A stretch of DNA of 64,000 bases from Paratissierella sp033809995 (GTDB lineage: Bacteria; Bacillota; Clostridia; Tissierellales; Tissierellaceae), in assembly GCA_033809995.1 (NCBI GenBank), contig JAPXKQ010000002.1:39155-103154 (forward strand), in the 5' to 3' direction. How positions within the stretch are numbered: position 1 is the stretch's first letter; each line of letters starts with the position of its first letter. The position numbers and the translations under genes were made by a program. Below, in pieces: positions 8,804 to 17,810 of the stretch. The notes under the pieces were generated by a model. That model saw nothing but the letters and a program-made list of their open reading frames with translations, made no database searches and had not been told where the DNA came from.

Positions 8804-9046
8804 ATGTTAAAATTAACAGAAATAAGAGAGAAGGAAGTAATTAATTTATACAACGGACAAAGACTTGGATATGTATATGATTTTGAGGTGGATTTAGAAA
8901 AAGGTTGTTTATCAGGAATAATACTTCCAGGCGAAGGAAAAATGTTAAGTTTATTCACTAAAACTAATGACATCTTTATTGAGTGGAATCAAATAATAAA
9001 AATAGGTGTAGATATGATATTAGTGAATATAAGAAATGATGACTAA
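8804..9046 (+). CDS. YlmC/YmxH family PRC-barrel protein
   Basis: 80-residue soluble protein of the YlmC/YmxH family, with a small beta-barrel pattern (LTEIREKEVINLYNGQRLGYVYDFEVD ... GIILPGEGKMLS). Family members lie near sigG in many spore formers and YmxH is sporulation-associated, but no enzymatic function is known. A GAGGTGG ribosome binding site precedes the ATG. It stands alone between sigG and the nrdR promoter. Assignment rests on the characteristic start pattern and location. Confidence 0.75.
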   Translation: MLKLTEIREKEVINLYNGQRLGYVYDFEVDLEKGCLSGIILPGEGKMLSLFTKTNDIFIEWNQIIKIGVDMILVNIRNDD

Positions 9047-9050
9047 AGAA

Positions 9051-9080
9051 TTAGACAAAATTATCTAATTATATTATAAT
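9051..9080 (+). promoter_or_regulatory. Sigma-A-type promoter of nrdR
   Basis: TTAGAC (9051-9056), an 18-nt spacer and TATAAT (9075-9080), about 27 nt upstream of the nrdR start. The -10 lies inside a near-palindrome (TCTAATTATA/TTATAATTAGA), which may or may not be an operator. Confidence 0.55.
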
Positions 9081-9107
9081 TAGATTAACTAGATAGGAGG
9101 GGAACAT

Positions 9108-9569
9108 ATGAAATGCCCATATTGTGAATACTTTGAATCCAAGGTTATAGATTCACGACCTACCGACGAGGGACAAGCTATAAGAAGGCGTAGGGAGTGT
9201 ATTAAGTGTGGAAAAAGATTTACAACCTATGAAAAAATTGAAGAAGTGCCAATTATTATTGTAAAAAAAGGTGGAAACAGGCAAGTCTATGATAGAAATA
9301 AACTTTTAAATGGTATTTTAAAGGCTTGCGAAAAAAGGCCTGTATCAATTGGAACTATAGAAAGAATTGTTGATGATATTGAAAGAAATCTATCAAATAC
9401 TCTTGAAAAAGAAATTACATCAGTTGAAATAGGAGAAATGGTCATGAATAAGCTAAAGAATGTTGATGAAGTAGCTTATGTTAGATTTGCTTCCGTGTAT
9501 AGACAATTTAAAGATGTAAATTCATTTATGGAGGAATTAAAAAAGATTTTAGATGAAAATGGTAAATAA
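9108..9569 (+). CDS. nrdR: NrdR, ATP-cone transcriptional repressor of ribonucleotide reductase
   Basis: 153 residues, the usual NrdR length. The N-terminal zinc ribbon has two Cys pairs (MKCPYCEYFESKV and RECIKCGKRFTTYE), with the basic DNA-contact segment IRRRREC between. The ATP-cone domain (about 46-136) starts IIIVKKGGNRQVYDRNKL and senses ATP/dATP to control nrd operons. It has its own promoter and an AGGAGGGG ribosome binding site. In clostridia it commonly sits near sigG/ylm genes. No nrd gene is in this window. Confidence 0.95.
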   Translation: MKCPYCEYFESKVIDSRPTDEGQAIRRRRECIKCGKRFTTYEKIEEVPIIIVKKGGNRQVYDRNKLLNGILKACEKRPVSIGTIERIVDDIERNLSNTLEKEITSVEIGEMVMNKLKNVDEVAYVRFASVYRQFKDVNSFMEELKKILDENGK

Positions 9570-9602
9570 TTTATTAAATATAAAGATTAAAATAGTATAT
9601 AT

Positions 9603-9650
9603 GCAATAGTATTTGTTTATAAATACAAATATTATTGCGTTTATTTTTAT
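9603..9650 (+). terminator. Intrinsic terminator between nrdR and ord
   Basis: A 14-bp stem with one G-T pair (9603-9616 with 9625-9638), an 8-nt loop and a T-rich tail (GTTTATTTTTAT). It separates nrdR from the ornithine degradation genes. Confidence 0.75.
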
Positions 9651-9684
9651 CTATTATTAAAAATAAAAAATTTGGGGGTTAAAA

Positions 9685-10734
9685 ATGAGAAAAGAAAATG
9701 TGAAGGTAATAATCTGGGGTCTAGGGTCTATGGGTAAAGGAATGGCTGAAATGCTCTTAAAGAAAAAAGGTGTTGAAATAGTTGGTGTTGTTGGACGAGG
9801 AGAAAAGTTGGGTAAAAGCATGTATGATTTCCTAGAGATTCAAAAGGAAGAGAAAAATGATTGTTTCATTGGTACATATGATGATGTAATAAAAGAAAAG
9901 TCTGCTGATGTTGTGTTAATTTGTACAGATTCATTTACAAAAGACAATTTTGATAAAATAAAGTATTGTGTAGAAAAAAAGATAAATGTAATATCTACAG
10001 CAGAAGAAATGTCTTATCCTATGGCGCAGGAAGAAGAATTGGCTAAAGAAATTAATCGTATCGCAAAAGAAAATGGAGTAACAGTACTAGGAACTGGTAT
10101 CAACCCAGGACTTATTATGGATTTGTTAGTAATAACGTTAACAGGTGCATGTATAGATGTAGAAAGTATAAAAACGGAAAGAGTAAACAATTTATCTCCA
10201 TTTGGACCAGCAGTAATGAGGGAACAAGGAGTGGGATTGAAAGTAGATGAATTTAATAAAAAGGTAGAAGAAGGAACCCTTGCAGGTCATGTTGGCTTTC
10301 CTGAATCCATCAATATGATTGCAGATGCATTAGGATGGAAATTGTCTGATGATATCAAACTCTCTATGACACCTATAGTGTCAAATGTATATAGGAAAGC
10401 TCCATATGCACAGGTGCAAGCTGGAGATGTAGCAGGTTGTAATATGAAAGGCTTTGGCTATGTAGATGGTGATTTAAAAATTGAAATGCTACACCCTCAA
10501 CAAATCGAGCCACAATTAGAAGGTGTTGAAACTGGTGATTATATCACTATAAAAGGTACTCCAAATATAAATATGTCTATAAACCCTGAAGTTCCAGGAG
10601 GAATAGGGACAATAGCAATGGTAGTAAATATGATTCCCCATGTGATTAATGCAAAACCAGGTTTAAAAACAATGATTGACCTTCCAGTACCAAGGGCAAT
10701 TATGGGAGATATGAGAGAACTTATAGAAGACTAG
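9685..10734 (+). CDS. ord: 2,4-diaminopentanoate dehydrogenase
   Basis: 349 residues. Oxidatively deaminates (2R,4S)-2,4-diaminopentanoate to 2-amino-4-oxopentanoate with NAD(P)+, the step after the B12 aminomutase in ornithine oxidation. The N-terminal Rossmann motif IIWGLGSMGKGMAEML and the dihydrodipicolinate-reductase-like layout (GTGINPGLIMDLLV near residue 140) fit this family. The following ortA, ortB, oraS, oraE and orr genes reproduce the ornithine cluster described for C. sticklandii, which makes the assignment strong. It is separated from ortA by 295 bp of repeat-rich DNA, so it may be transcribed partly separately. Confidence 0.92.
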   Translation: MRKENVKVIIWGLGSMGKGMAEMLLKKKGVEIVGVVGRGEKLGKSMYDFLEIQKEEKNDCFIGTYDDVIKEKSADVVLICTDSFTKDNFDKIKYCVEKKINVISTAEEMSYPMAQEEELAKEINRIAKENGVTVLGTGINPGLIMDLLVITLTGACIDVESIKTERVNNLSPFGPAVMREQGVGLKVDEFNKKVEEGTLAGHVGFPESINMIADALGWKLSDDIKLSMTPIVSNVYRKAPYAQVQAGDVAGCNMKGFGYVDGDLKIEMLHPQQIEPQLEGVETGDYITIKGTPNINMSINPEVPGGIGTIAMVVNMIPHVINAKPGLKTMIDLPVPRAIMGDMRELIED

Positions 10735-11018
10735 GAATAGGTAATAGGTAATAGGTAATAGTTAACAACTAACAGTGAAATTGACAATGGACAGTTGACA
10801 ATGGACAATTAAGAATAAAGGACAGCATAATAACTGCAGAGGAGACACCGAAGGTGTCATCCTGAGGAACGAAGGATCCCATATTAGTATGAAGATAAAG
10901 GATAGTAGAGATTCTTCGTTACATTAAGAATGACAGATACCCTCTTAATTCTTAATTCTTAATTTTTAATTTTTAATTATATTTCAATTGTTAATTGTGC
11001 ATTGTGAATTTATAAAAG
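10735..11018. repeat. Composite repeat block between ord and ortA
   Basis: No gene is visible. In order: about three and a half copies of a TAATAGG-type 7-mer (10738-10762); two related TTGACAATGGACA units (about 10781-10809); a palindrome ACACCGAAGGTGT (10845-10857) leading into a CATCCTGAGGAACGAAGGATC-type element whose other end reads GAGATTCTTCGTT...AAGAATGACAG (to about 10936); tandem CTTAATT/TTTAATT words (10943-10978); and a TTGTGCATTGTGAATT end (10995-11010). The same borders and palindrome recur at 55640-55832. The ortA ribosome binding site starts just after the block. Confidence 0.7.
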
Positions 11019-11029
11019 GAGGTATTAAA

Positions 11030-11347
11030 ATGGAAGCTCATCGTGGTGATTGGGTTAGAATACATAAAATTGTACTTAATGCAGATGAAAGAGCATCAAA
11101 TCTACCAGATGATACCCAAAATGTCCCATTGGAAATGTGGGATAAGGGATTTCTTTTAAATGATCAAGCAAAAATAGGAGATCTGGTAGAAGTAGAGACA
11201 TATATTGGGCGTGTGTTAAGTGGAATACTAGTTGAAATAAATCCTTATTATACACATAATTATGGAAAAAGTGTACCTGAGATTTTATATATAGGAAGAC
11301 AAGCAAGAAACATTCTTACAGAAGAAGGTGATATAGATGAATATTGA
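11030..11347 (+). CDS. ortA: 2-amino-4-oxopentanoate thiolase, small subunit OrtA
   Basis: 105 residues from the ATG at 11030, chosen because AAAGGAGG lies just upstream; a longer frame from 10988 runs through repeat DNA. OrtA/OrtB cleave 2-amino-4-oxopentanoate with CoA to acetyl-CoA and D-alanine. The small-subunit landmarks are HRGDWVRIHKIVLNADERA near the start and the beta-rich GDLVEVETYIGRVLSGILVEINP segment, with YGKSVPEILYIGRQARNIL near the end. It overlaps ortB by 11 bp, pointing to translational coupling of the two subunits. Confidence 0.92.
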   Translation: MEAHRGDWVRIHKIVLNADERASNLPDDTQNVPLEMWDKGFLLNDQAKIGDLVEVETYIGRVLSGILVEINPYYTHNYGKSVPEILYIGRQARNILTEEGDIDEY

Positions 11348-12767
11348 AAACAGCTACAATCAGGTTATGTCAAGAAGACAGGAAATTATGAAAAATGCAA
11401 TTGGTATCGATTATAGTATCTTTGAATCGGGTAGTATCGCATTTGATTATGAAAGAATGATGAATGAGACGGGATATAGTCTTAAGGAAATAGAAACAAT
11501 TCAACAGGAAACTGGAGTAGGTAATACCCCTTTATTGGAATTACGAAATTTGACAAAGTTAGCAAGAAAATTTGCCCCAAAAGGAAAGGGAGCTAGAATA
11601 TTTATTAAGGATGAAGCATGCAATCCATCTGGAAGCTTTAAGGCAAGAAGAGCTGCCACATCATGCTACCATGCTCAAAGGTTAGGATATAAAGGCGTAA
11701 TTGCTGCTACATCAGGGAATTATGGAGCAGCTGTAGCATCACAAGCGGCTATGAGAGGATTAAAATGTATTATTGTTCAAGAATGTTATGATAGTAAAGG
11801 CATAGGGCAACCTGAGATTATAGAAAAGGCAAGGGCATGTGAGGCTTATGGAGCAGAAGTTATACAGCTTACCGTAGGACCAGAATTATTTTATACATTT
11901 CTACAATTATTAGAAGAAACAGGATATTTCAATGCATCTCTTTATACGCCCTTTGGAATTGCAGGAGTTGAAACATTGGGATATGAAATCTCTAAGCAGT
12001 TTAGAGAAAGGGAGGGCAAGGACCCAGATGTAGTTGTCATTACAAATGCAGGAGGAGGAAATCTAACAGGTACTGCAAGGGGACTTATTAAGGCTGGTGC
12101 TGCAAATACCCAAATAGTTGGCTCAAGCGTCAATTTAAAAGGTTTACATATGGCAAGTGATAAGGAATTCAATAAAAAGTCATTTACAACTGGACATACA
12201 GGTTTTGGAATACCCTTTGCTACATGGCCTGATAGATCAGATGTACCAAGGTCAGCAGCAAGACCACTAAGATATATGGATAGATATGTTGTTATGAATC
12301 AAGGGTCTGTATTCTATATGACAGAATTGCTTGCACAAATAGAAGGATTAGAAAGAGGACCCGCAGGAAATACATCTTTGGTTGCTGCATTTAAAATAGC
12401 ACAAGAATTGGATGAGGATAAAACAATAGTAGTTCAGGAAACTGAATATACTGGCGCAGGGAAACATATACTACCTCAACTTACATTTGCTAAAGAAAAT
12501 GGCATAGATATTTTAATAGGAAATCCCAAGGATGAAATTCCAGGGAAAAATATTATCCTTCCAGAAAATCCAGGATTACTACACGTAGAAGAACTGGAAT
12601 TAAATAGAATAAGAAAATCATATATTAGAAATTGCATAGATAATTATAAAGTAAGTAAAATTAATAAAACTGACTTGGATTTTTTAGTTGAAGATACAAA
12701 AACTAGTATCGAATTTGTAAAGGATGTATTAGTTGAACTAGAAATTGAATACGAATTGGAGGATTAA
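11337..12767 (+). CDS. ortB: 2-amino-4-oxopentanoate thiolase, PLP subunit OrtB
   Basis: 476 residues, fold-type II PLP enzyme related to threonine synthase. The PLP lysine is K102 in NPSGSFKARRA, and the glycine-rich phosphate loop is TNAGGGNLTGTARG. Together with OrtA it carries out the unusual PLP-dependent thiolytic cleavage in oxidative ornithine fermentation. Its start lies inside ortA and it ends 2 bp before oraS, so the cluster is a tight operon from 11030 onward. Identification is strong from motif and context; a generic threonine synthase is unlikely given the neighbours. Confidence 0.93.
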   Translation: MNIENSYNQVMSRRQEIMKNAIGIDYSIFESGSIAFDYERMMNETGYSLKEIETIQQETGVGNTPLLELRNLTKLARKFAPKGKGARIFIKDEACNPSGSFKARRAATSCYHAQRLGYKGVIAATSGNYGAAVASQAAMRGLKCIIVQECYDSKGIGQPEIIEKARACEAYGAEVIQLTVGPELFYTFLQLLEETGYFNASLYTPFGIAGVETLGYEISKQFREREGKDPDVVVITNAGGGNLTGTARGLIKAGAANTQIVGSSVNLKGLHMASDKEFNKKSFTTGHTGFGIPFATWPDRSDVPRSAARPLRYMDRYVVMNQGSVFYMTELLAQIEGLERGPAGNTSLVAAFKIAQELDEDKTIVVQETEYTGAGKHILPQLTFAKENGIDILIGNPKDEIPGKNIILPENPGLLHVEELELNRIRKSYIRNCIDNYKVSKINKTDLDFLVEDTKTSIEFVKDVLVELEIEYELED

Positions 12768-12769
12768 TT

Positions 12770-13138
12770 ATGAAAAGACCAGATGATTTCAATGAAAGAA
12801 AGAGACATCTAGAAGATTTATCTGAAGAGGAATTAGATTCACGATTCTGGAATTTAGCAGAAAAAATAGTTGATCCAATGGTAGAACTAGCTAAAAATCA
12901 CACAACTCCATCTATTGAAAGAAGCGTCTTACTTAGAATGGGTTTTTCAAGCTTAGAAGCAAAAACAATCGTTGATAGTGCTATAGATAAGGGCTTAATT
13001 GGTAAAGGTGCTGGACATATAGTTTACAAATTAGCTACGGCTAAAAATATTTCCATTAGGGAAGCAGGTTTAATGTTAGTTGAAGGAAATGGTTGGGACT
13101 TAGTATCTTCATTATTCAAAGGAGGTGCCACGTCATGA
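12770..13138 (+). CDS. oraS: D-ornithine 4,5-aminomutase, small subunit OraS
   Basis: 122 residues, the expected size for OraS, the small partner of the adenosylcobalamin/PLP aminomutase that converts D-ornithine to 2,4-diaminopentanoate. The start MKRPDDFNERKRHLEDLSEEEL and the helical composition fit the family. Its stop overlaps the oraE ATG (ATGA), which fits stoichiometric production of an oraS/oraE heterodimer. A GGAGG precedes the start within ortB. Confidence 0.92.
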   Translation: MKRPDDFNERKRHLEDLSEEELDSRFWNLAEKIVDPMVELAKNHTTPSIERSVLLRMGFSSLEAKTIVDSAIDKGLIGKGAGHIVYKLATAKNISIREAGLMLVEGNGWDLVSSLFKGGATS

Positions 13139-15351
13139 AATTAAAGAAAAACGAAAAATTGGATATAGACAATATATTAAAGGATATTGAAGATTACAGA
13201 CCAAGAAGAAGAGGGTGGCATTGGAGAGAAGGTACCGGTGAGAAAAGAAAAATCGGTAAATTTGACTATTATGATATGTCAGAGAACTTAAAGATGAGTG
13301 AAGCCCTTCCTACAGCTTCTTATTTTGAAAATATAGACCCACAGCCAAAGGCAGTCATTACCACAGAAATTGCTTCCGGAAGATTTGAAGATGATATAAG
13401 AAGAATGAGAATGGCTGCATGGCATGGTGCAGACCATATTATGGTAATAAGGACGGCTGGGCAATCCCATTTTGAAAGTCTTATAGAAGGCACTCCACAA
13501 GGGATTGGGGGTATACCCATTACTAGAAAGCAAGTTAGAGCCCAAAGAAAAGCCCTTGACTTAATTGAAGATGAGGTAGGTAGACCAATAAATTATCATT
13601 CCTACGTTTCTGGTGTTGCTGGTCCTGAAATAGCTGTAATGTTTGCTGAAGAGGGAGTGAATGGGGCACACCAAGATCCTCAGTACAATGTTTTATATAG
13701 AAATATAAATATGATTAGGTCATTTGTAGATGCCGCAGAGGCAAAGAAGGTAATGGCATGGGCTGATATGGCCCAGATAGACGGGGCTCATAATGCAAAT
13801 GCCACTGCTAGAGAGGCTTGGAAGGTTACTCCAGAGCTTATGGTTCAGCATGCAATCAATACAATGTTTTCATTAAAGGTAGGTATGAAAAAAGAGAATA
13901 TTTGCCTTTCGACAGTACCTCCAACGGCGCCTCCTGCACCTTGCATGAGACTTGATTTACCTTATGCAGTAGCTTTAAGGGATCTCTTTAAAGATTATAA
14001 GATGAGAGCCCAGATGAATACTAAATACATAAGCTCTTCAACCAGAGAAGCAACTGTAACTCATGTATTGAATTTACTCATATCTCAACTGACAAGTGCT
14101 GATATTCAATCTACAATAACTCCTGATGAAGGAAGGAATGTACCTTGGCATATGTACAATATTGAAGCATTAGATACTGCTAAACAGGTCTTTGCAGGTT
14201 TGGATGGACTAAATTCCATGGTAGAACTAAAGAGGTACAATAGTGAATTAGGCGACAAAGTAAGAGAATTAAAATTGCGTGCTATTCTTTTTATGGAAGA
14301 AATTCTTGAAATTGGTGGTTATTTTAACGCAGTTGAGAATGGATTTTTTGTTGACTCTGGTTATTATCCAGAAAGAAATGGCGACGGAATTGTAAGAAAA
14401 ATGGATGGTGGGGTTGGTGAAAATACCGTATTTGAGAGAGATGCTGATTATATGGCACCTGTAACTGCACATTTTGGATATAATAATATTGCCCAATATA
14501 ATGAAGAATATATTGATAATCCATCTTTACTCATAGATGGGGGAACATTTGAAGACCCTTCAAAGATAATATTCATAGATGAATTGGATGAAAATGACAA
14601 TGTAAATGTTAGATTAGAGGAAGTTAATGATTTAAGAAAGTCGACTTTAATAAAACCCGAAATGGAATGGATTGGGGATGGAATAATATTACTTACTATG
14701 TTTTTACCTACTAATGAGAGGATTGCTGAGTTTGCTGGCTTAGAAATCGGAAAGAAGATGGGACTAAAGGATGTTGAAGTTATAAACAAAGAAATTATGC
14801 AAGAATCAGAAGGGACTCGTATTGAGTTAAAGGGAAAAGTGGATTTTGCTATTGATATTAATGATTTAGTCATTCCTCCAAAACCAGAGGTACTAACAGA
14901 AGAAGAGATCAGGAAAGAGATTAGTTTAAAACCGATGAAAATTGTAGCTGGAACTGTAGGTGAGGACGAACATTCAGTTGGTTTAAGAGAAATCATCGAT
15001 ATAAAACATGGGGGTATCGAAAAGTATGGTATCCAATGTCATATTCTTGGAACCAGCGTGCCTATAGAAAAGCTAGTAGATGCTGCAATTGAGTTAAATG
15101 CAGATGCTATTCTTTCTTCAACCATTATATCTCATGATGACATTCATTATAAAAATATGAAAAAACTTCATGAACTTTCTATAGAAAAGGGAATTAGAGA
15201 TAAGATTATTCTTATTGCAGGCGGAACACAAGTATCAAATGAATTGGCTATAGAAAATGGTATGGATGCAGGTTTTGGTAGAGGAACAAAAGGGGAACAT
15301 GTTGCAACATTTTTAGTTAAGAAAAGGCGAGAAAAAAATGAAGAGGATTGA
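13135..15351 (+). CDS. oraE: D-ornithine 4,5-aminomutase, large subunit OraE
   Basis: 738 residues from the ATG at 13135 behind AAAGGAGGTG; an earlier in-frame GTG at 13093 lies in oraS and is rejected. A PLP-binding TIM-barrel precedes a C-terminal Rossmann cobalamin domain. The base-off B12 motif DEHSVG gives axial His613. Eleven residues later is Lys624 in DIKHGG, the same spacing as I recall for His618 and the PLP lysine Lys629 of C. sticklandii OraE. The domain continues HILGTSVPIEKLVDAAIEL and ends GFGRGTKGEHVATFL. This is the key radical carbon-skeleton/amino-shift step of the pathway. Confidence 0.96.
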   Translation: MKLKKNEKLDIDNILKDIEDYRPRRRGWHWREGTGEKRKIGKFDYYDMSENLKMSEALPTASYFENIDPQPKAVITTEIASGRFEDDIRRMRMAAWHGADHIMVIRTAGQSHFESLIEGTPQGIGGIPITRKQVRAQRKALDLIEDEVGRPINYHSYVSGVAGPEIAVMFAEEGVNGAHQDPQYNVLYRNINMIRSFVDAAEAKKVMAWADMAQIDGAHNANATAREAWKVTPELMVQHAINTMFSLKVGMKKENICLSTVPPTAPPAPCMRLDLPYAVALRDLFKDYKMRAQMNTKYISSSTREATVTHVLNLLISQLTSADIQSTITPDEGRNVPWHMYNIEALDTAKQVFAGLDGLNSMVELKRYNSELGDKVRELKLRAILFMEEILEIGGYFNAVENGFFVDSGYYPERNGDGIVRKMDGGVGENTVFERDADYMAPVTAHFGYNNIAQYNEEYIDNPSLLIDGGTFEDPSKIIFIDELDENDNVNVRLEEVNDLRKSTLIKPEMEWIGDGIILLTMFLPTNERIAEFAGLEIGKKMGLKDVEVINKEIMQESEGTRIELKGKVDFAIDINDLVIPPKPEVLTEEEIRKEISLKPMKIVAGTVGEDEHSVGLREIIDIKHGGIEKYGIQCHILGTSVPIEKLVDAAIELNADAILSSTIISHDDIHYKNMKKLHELSIEKGIRDKIILIAGGTQVSNELAIENGMDAGFGRGTKGEHVATFLVKKRREKNEED

Positions 15352-16699
15352 TTTATTAGTAGCTGAAATTGGAAGTACCACTACTGTAGTAAATGCTTTT
15401 AATATTTCATCTAATCCCCAATTCATTGGGCAAGGTCAAGGAGCTACCACTGTTCTAGAAGGGGATGTAAATATAGGTTTAAACTCCGCAATGGAGGACT
15501 TGTGTAAAAACATAGCTGAAGAGGATATCAAATACAATGAATTAATAGCCACTTGTTCTGCAGCAGGTGGCTTGAGGATGACCGTTCATGGACTTGTATA
15601 TGATATGACTGTAAAAGCTGCCAAAGAGGCAGCATTGGGTGCTGGTGCCAATATAAAACTTGTCACAGCTGGCAAATTAAGAAAATCAGATTTGAAGAAG
15701 ATTTTGGAAATAAAGCCCAATATTATCTTAATAGCCGGTGGAGTGGATTATGGAGAAAGGGAAACAGCTTTATATAATTGTGAATTAATATCCGAATTAA
15801 ACTTAAATATTCCAATAATATATGCGGGAAATATGGAAAATCATGAGGATATTAAATACATTTTTGGTGATAAAAATATCGAAGTTTATATAGTTGAAAA
15901 TGTATATCCAAGAATTGATGAATTAAATATTGAGCCTACAAGAAAAGTAATTCAAGATGTATTTGAAAAACATATAATCCATGCACCTGGAATGGAAAAA
16001 ATAAGAAATATGGTAACTGGGAACATAGTACCAACTCCTGGAGCAGTTATGGAAGCATCAAAGCTTTTATATGATAATTTAGGCGATTTAATTACAATAG
16101 ATGTTGGTGGTGCTACAACTGATATACATTCAGTAAGTAATGAAAGTGATGAAATATCAAGGATCCTACTAAACCCAGAGCCTTTGTCTAAAAGAACTGT
16201 AGAAGGGGATTTAGGTGTATATGTAAATATGACAAATATTATAGATATTATAGGTTCGGATAAATTATGTAAGGAATTAAAAATAAGTAATGATGAGTTA
16301 TATGATTTAGTTAAAAATATAAATGCAGTTCCAAATTCTGAATTAGAAATACAATTAGTTGAAATATTGACTTTATATGCTTCAGAGATTGGATTAAAAA
16401 GACATGCAGGCAAACTAAAACATATTTATGGTCCAAGTGGTAAGAAAACTATAGCTGAAGGTAAAGATTTGACTAATGTTAAATATATAGTCGGAACTGG
16501 TGGACCCTTAACAAGGCTTCCTAATAGGGTATCTATCTTAAGTCAAATATTAGAGAATAAAAATGGGTTAGAATTACTACCACCTTCTAATGCACAAGTT
16601 TTGATTGACAATGATTATATAATGGCATCATTAGGAGTAATGTCTAAAAAGTACCCTGAAATAGCGCTAAAATTATTAAAGAAAAGTTTAAATATATAA
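15338..16699 (+). CDS. MutL/GlmL-like ASKHA ATPase of the ornithine cluster
   Basis: 453 residues, homologous to the MutL (GlmL) proteins found beside glutamate mutase and other B12 mutases. Two phosphate-binding segments of the actin/hexokinase superfamily are visible: EIGSTTTVVNAF at the N-terminus and DVGGATTDIHSV at about residue 250. Its start overlaps the oraE end by 14 bp. A gene of this type is a regular member of ornithine clusters. The likely job is protection or reactivation of the cobalamin enzyme, which is inference from the family; it is not the DNA mismatch repair MutL. Confidence 0.85.
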   Translation: MKRIDLLVAEIGSTTTVVNAFNISSNPQFIGQGQGATTVLEGDVNIGLNSAMEDLCKNIAEEDIKYNELIATCSAAGGLRMTVHGLVYDMTVKAAKEAALGAGANIKLVTAGKLRKSDLKKILEIKPNIILIAGGVDYGERETALYNCELISELNLNIPIIYAGNMENHEDIKYIFGDKNIEVYIVENVYPRIDELNIEPTRKVIQDVFEKHIIHAPGMEKIRNMVTGNIVPTPGAVMEASKLLYDNLGDLITIDVGGATTDIHSVSNESDEISRILLNPEPLSKRTVEGDLGVYVNMTNIIDIIGSDKLCKELKISNDELYDLVKNINAVPNSELEIQLVEILTLYASEIGLKRHAGKLKHIYGPSGKKTIAEGKDLTNVKYIVGTGGPLTRLPNRVSILSQILENKNGLELLPPSNAQVLIDNDYIMASLGVMSKKYPEIALKLLKKSLNI

Positions 16700-16721
16700 G
16701 TTCCAAAAGAGGAGATGTATT

Positions 16722-17810
16722 ATGAGCTATCCAAGATTAAAAATAAATCTTGATATAATAAAAAAGAATACGCAAAATTTAGTAAAGCTAACAAGTCAAT
16801 ACAATATTGATGTAGCAGGGGTTACAAAGGGGTTTTGTGCTCATCCTCAAATAGTAAAAGCCTATATAGAAGGCGGTGTAAAATATTTAGCGGATTCAAG
16901 AATAATAAATTTAAAAAGATTAAAAGAATTTGATATTCCAAAGATAATGCTAAGAATACCTATGATTTCAGAGGCAATGGATATAGTTAAATATTCTGAT
17001 ATATCATTGAATTCTGAGATAGAAACTATTAAAGCTTTATCTGTAGCTGCCAGCCAACTAGATAAGATACATAATATTATTTTAATGGTAGACTTAGGAG
17101 ATTTAAGAGAAGGCTATTTTGATGAAGGTGAATTATTTGAGGCTGTTTCCGAAATAATTAAATTAAAGGGAATAAATCTTATGGGGTTAGGCGCAAACTT
17201 CACCTGTTATGGAGGAGTTATACCAAATAAAAGAATTTTAGATAAGCTTTATAATATGGTAAGAAGAATTGAAGATAAATACGGAATAAAACTTAAGATA
17301 ATCTCTGGTGGCAATTCCAGTAGTATTTATTTACTAGGAAAAGAAAATATAGTTGGTACAAACAATTTAAGGCTTGGAGAGACACTTCTTTTTGGTACAG
17401 AATCTGCATATGGAAAACAGGTCGAGGGTACAAGCCCAAATGCCTTTACTTTAGAGGCAGAAATCATAGAAATAAAATATAAACCTTCTGTACCTACAGA
17501 AGAAATAGGTAAGGATGCTTTTGGGGAAATACCTACATTTGTTGATCGAGGAATAAGGAAAAGAATTCTCTGTGCCGTGGGAAAACAAGATATAGATTTT
17601 GATACAATATACCCATATGATAAAGATTTAATTATTCTTGGCGGAAGCTCAGACCATCTAATTTTAGATGGTAGTAATAGTAAAATAGCTTACAAAGTAG
17701 GAGATATTATAGAGTTTAATATCCACTATGTCAGTTTGTTGAGGATAATGACTTCAGAATATGTAGATAAGATATGGACAAGCACCTTGTCCAATAAAGA
17801 GGTGATTTAA
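16722..17810 (+). CDS. orr: Ornithine racemase (PLP-dependent, alanine racemase N-terminal type)
   Basis: 362 residues. Interconverts L- and D-ornithine, feeding D-ornithine to OraS/OraE. The PLP lysine is K36 in VAGVTKGFCAHP. The barrel continues with DSRIINLKRLKEF and the phosphate-binding region ISGGNSSSIYLL, and the C-terminal part is a short beta domain. GAGGAG precedes the ATG. Position at the end of the aminomutase genes separates it from generic alanine racemases. Its stop overlaps the rarA start by one base (TAATG). Confidence 0.93.
   Translation: MSYPRLKINLDIIKKNTQNLVKLTSQYNIDVAGVTKGFCAHPQIVKAYIEGGVKYLADSRIINLKRLKEFDIPKIMLRIPMISEAMDIVKYSDISLNSEIETIKALSVAASQLDKIHNIILMVDLGDLREGYFDEGELFEAVSEIIKLKGINLMGLGANFTCYGGVIPNKRILDKLYNMVRRIEDKYGIKLKIISGGNSSSIYLLGKENIVGTNNLRLGETLLFGTESAYGKQVEGTSPNAFTLEAEIIEIKYKPSVPTEEIGKDAFGEIPTFVDRGIRKRILCAVGKQDIDFDTIYPYDKDLIILGGSSDHLILDGSNSKIAYKVGDIIEFNIHYVSLLRIMTSEYVDKIWTSTLSNKEVI

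Noticed and set aside
10735..11018. CRISPR array
   Set aside because: Repeat units are short, contiguous and unequal, without unique spacers; no cas genes are nearby.
14448..14996. 182-codon minus-strand frame inside oraE
   Set aside because: Ser/Ile/Phe-rich shadow of a strongly supported enzyme; no SD and no recognisable motif.
15338..16699. DNA mismatch repair MutL
   Set aside because: Phosphate-binding motifs are of the actin/hexokinase superfamily and the context is a B12 aminomutase operon; there is no GHKL ATPase motif.
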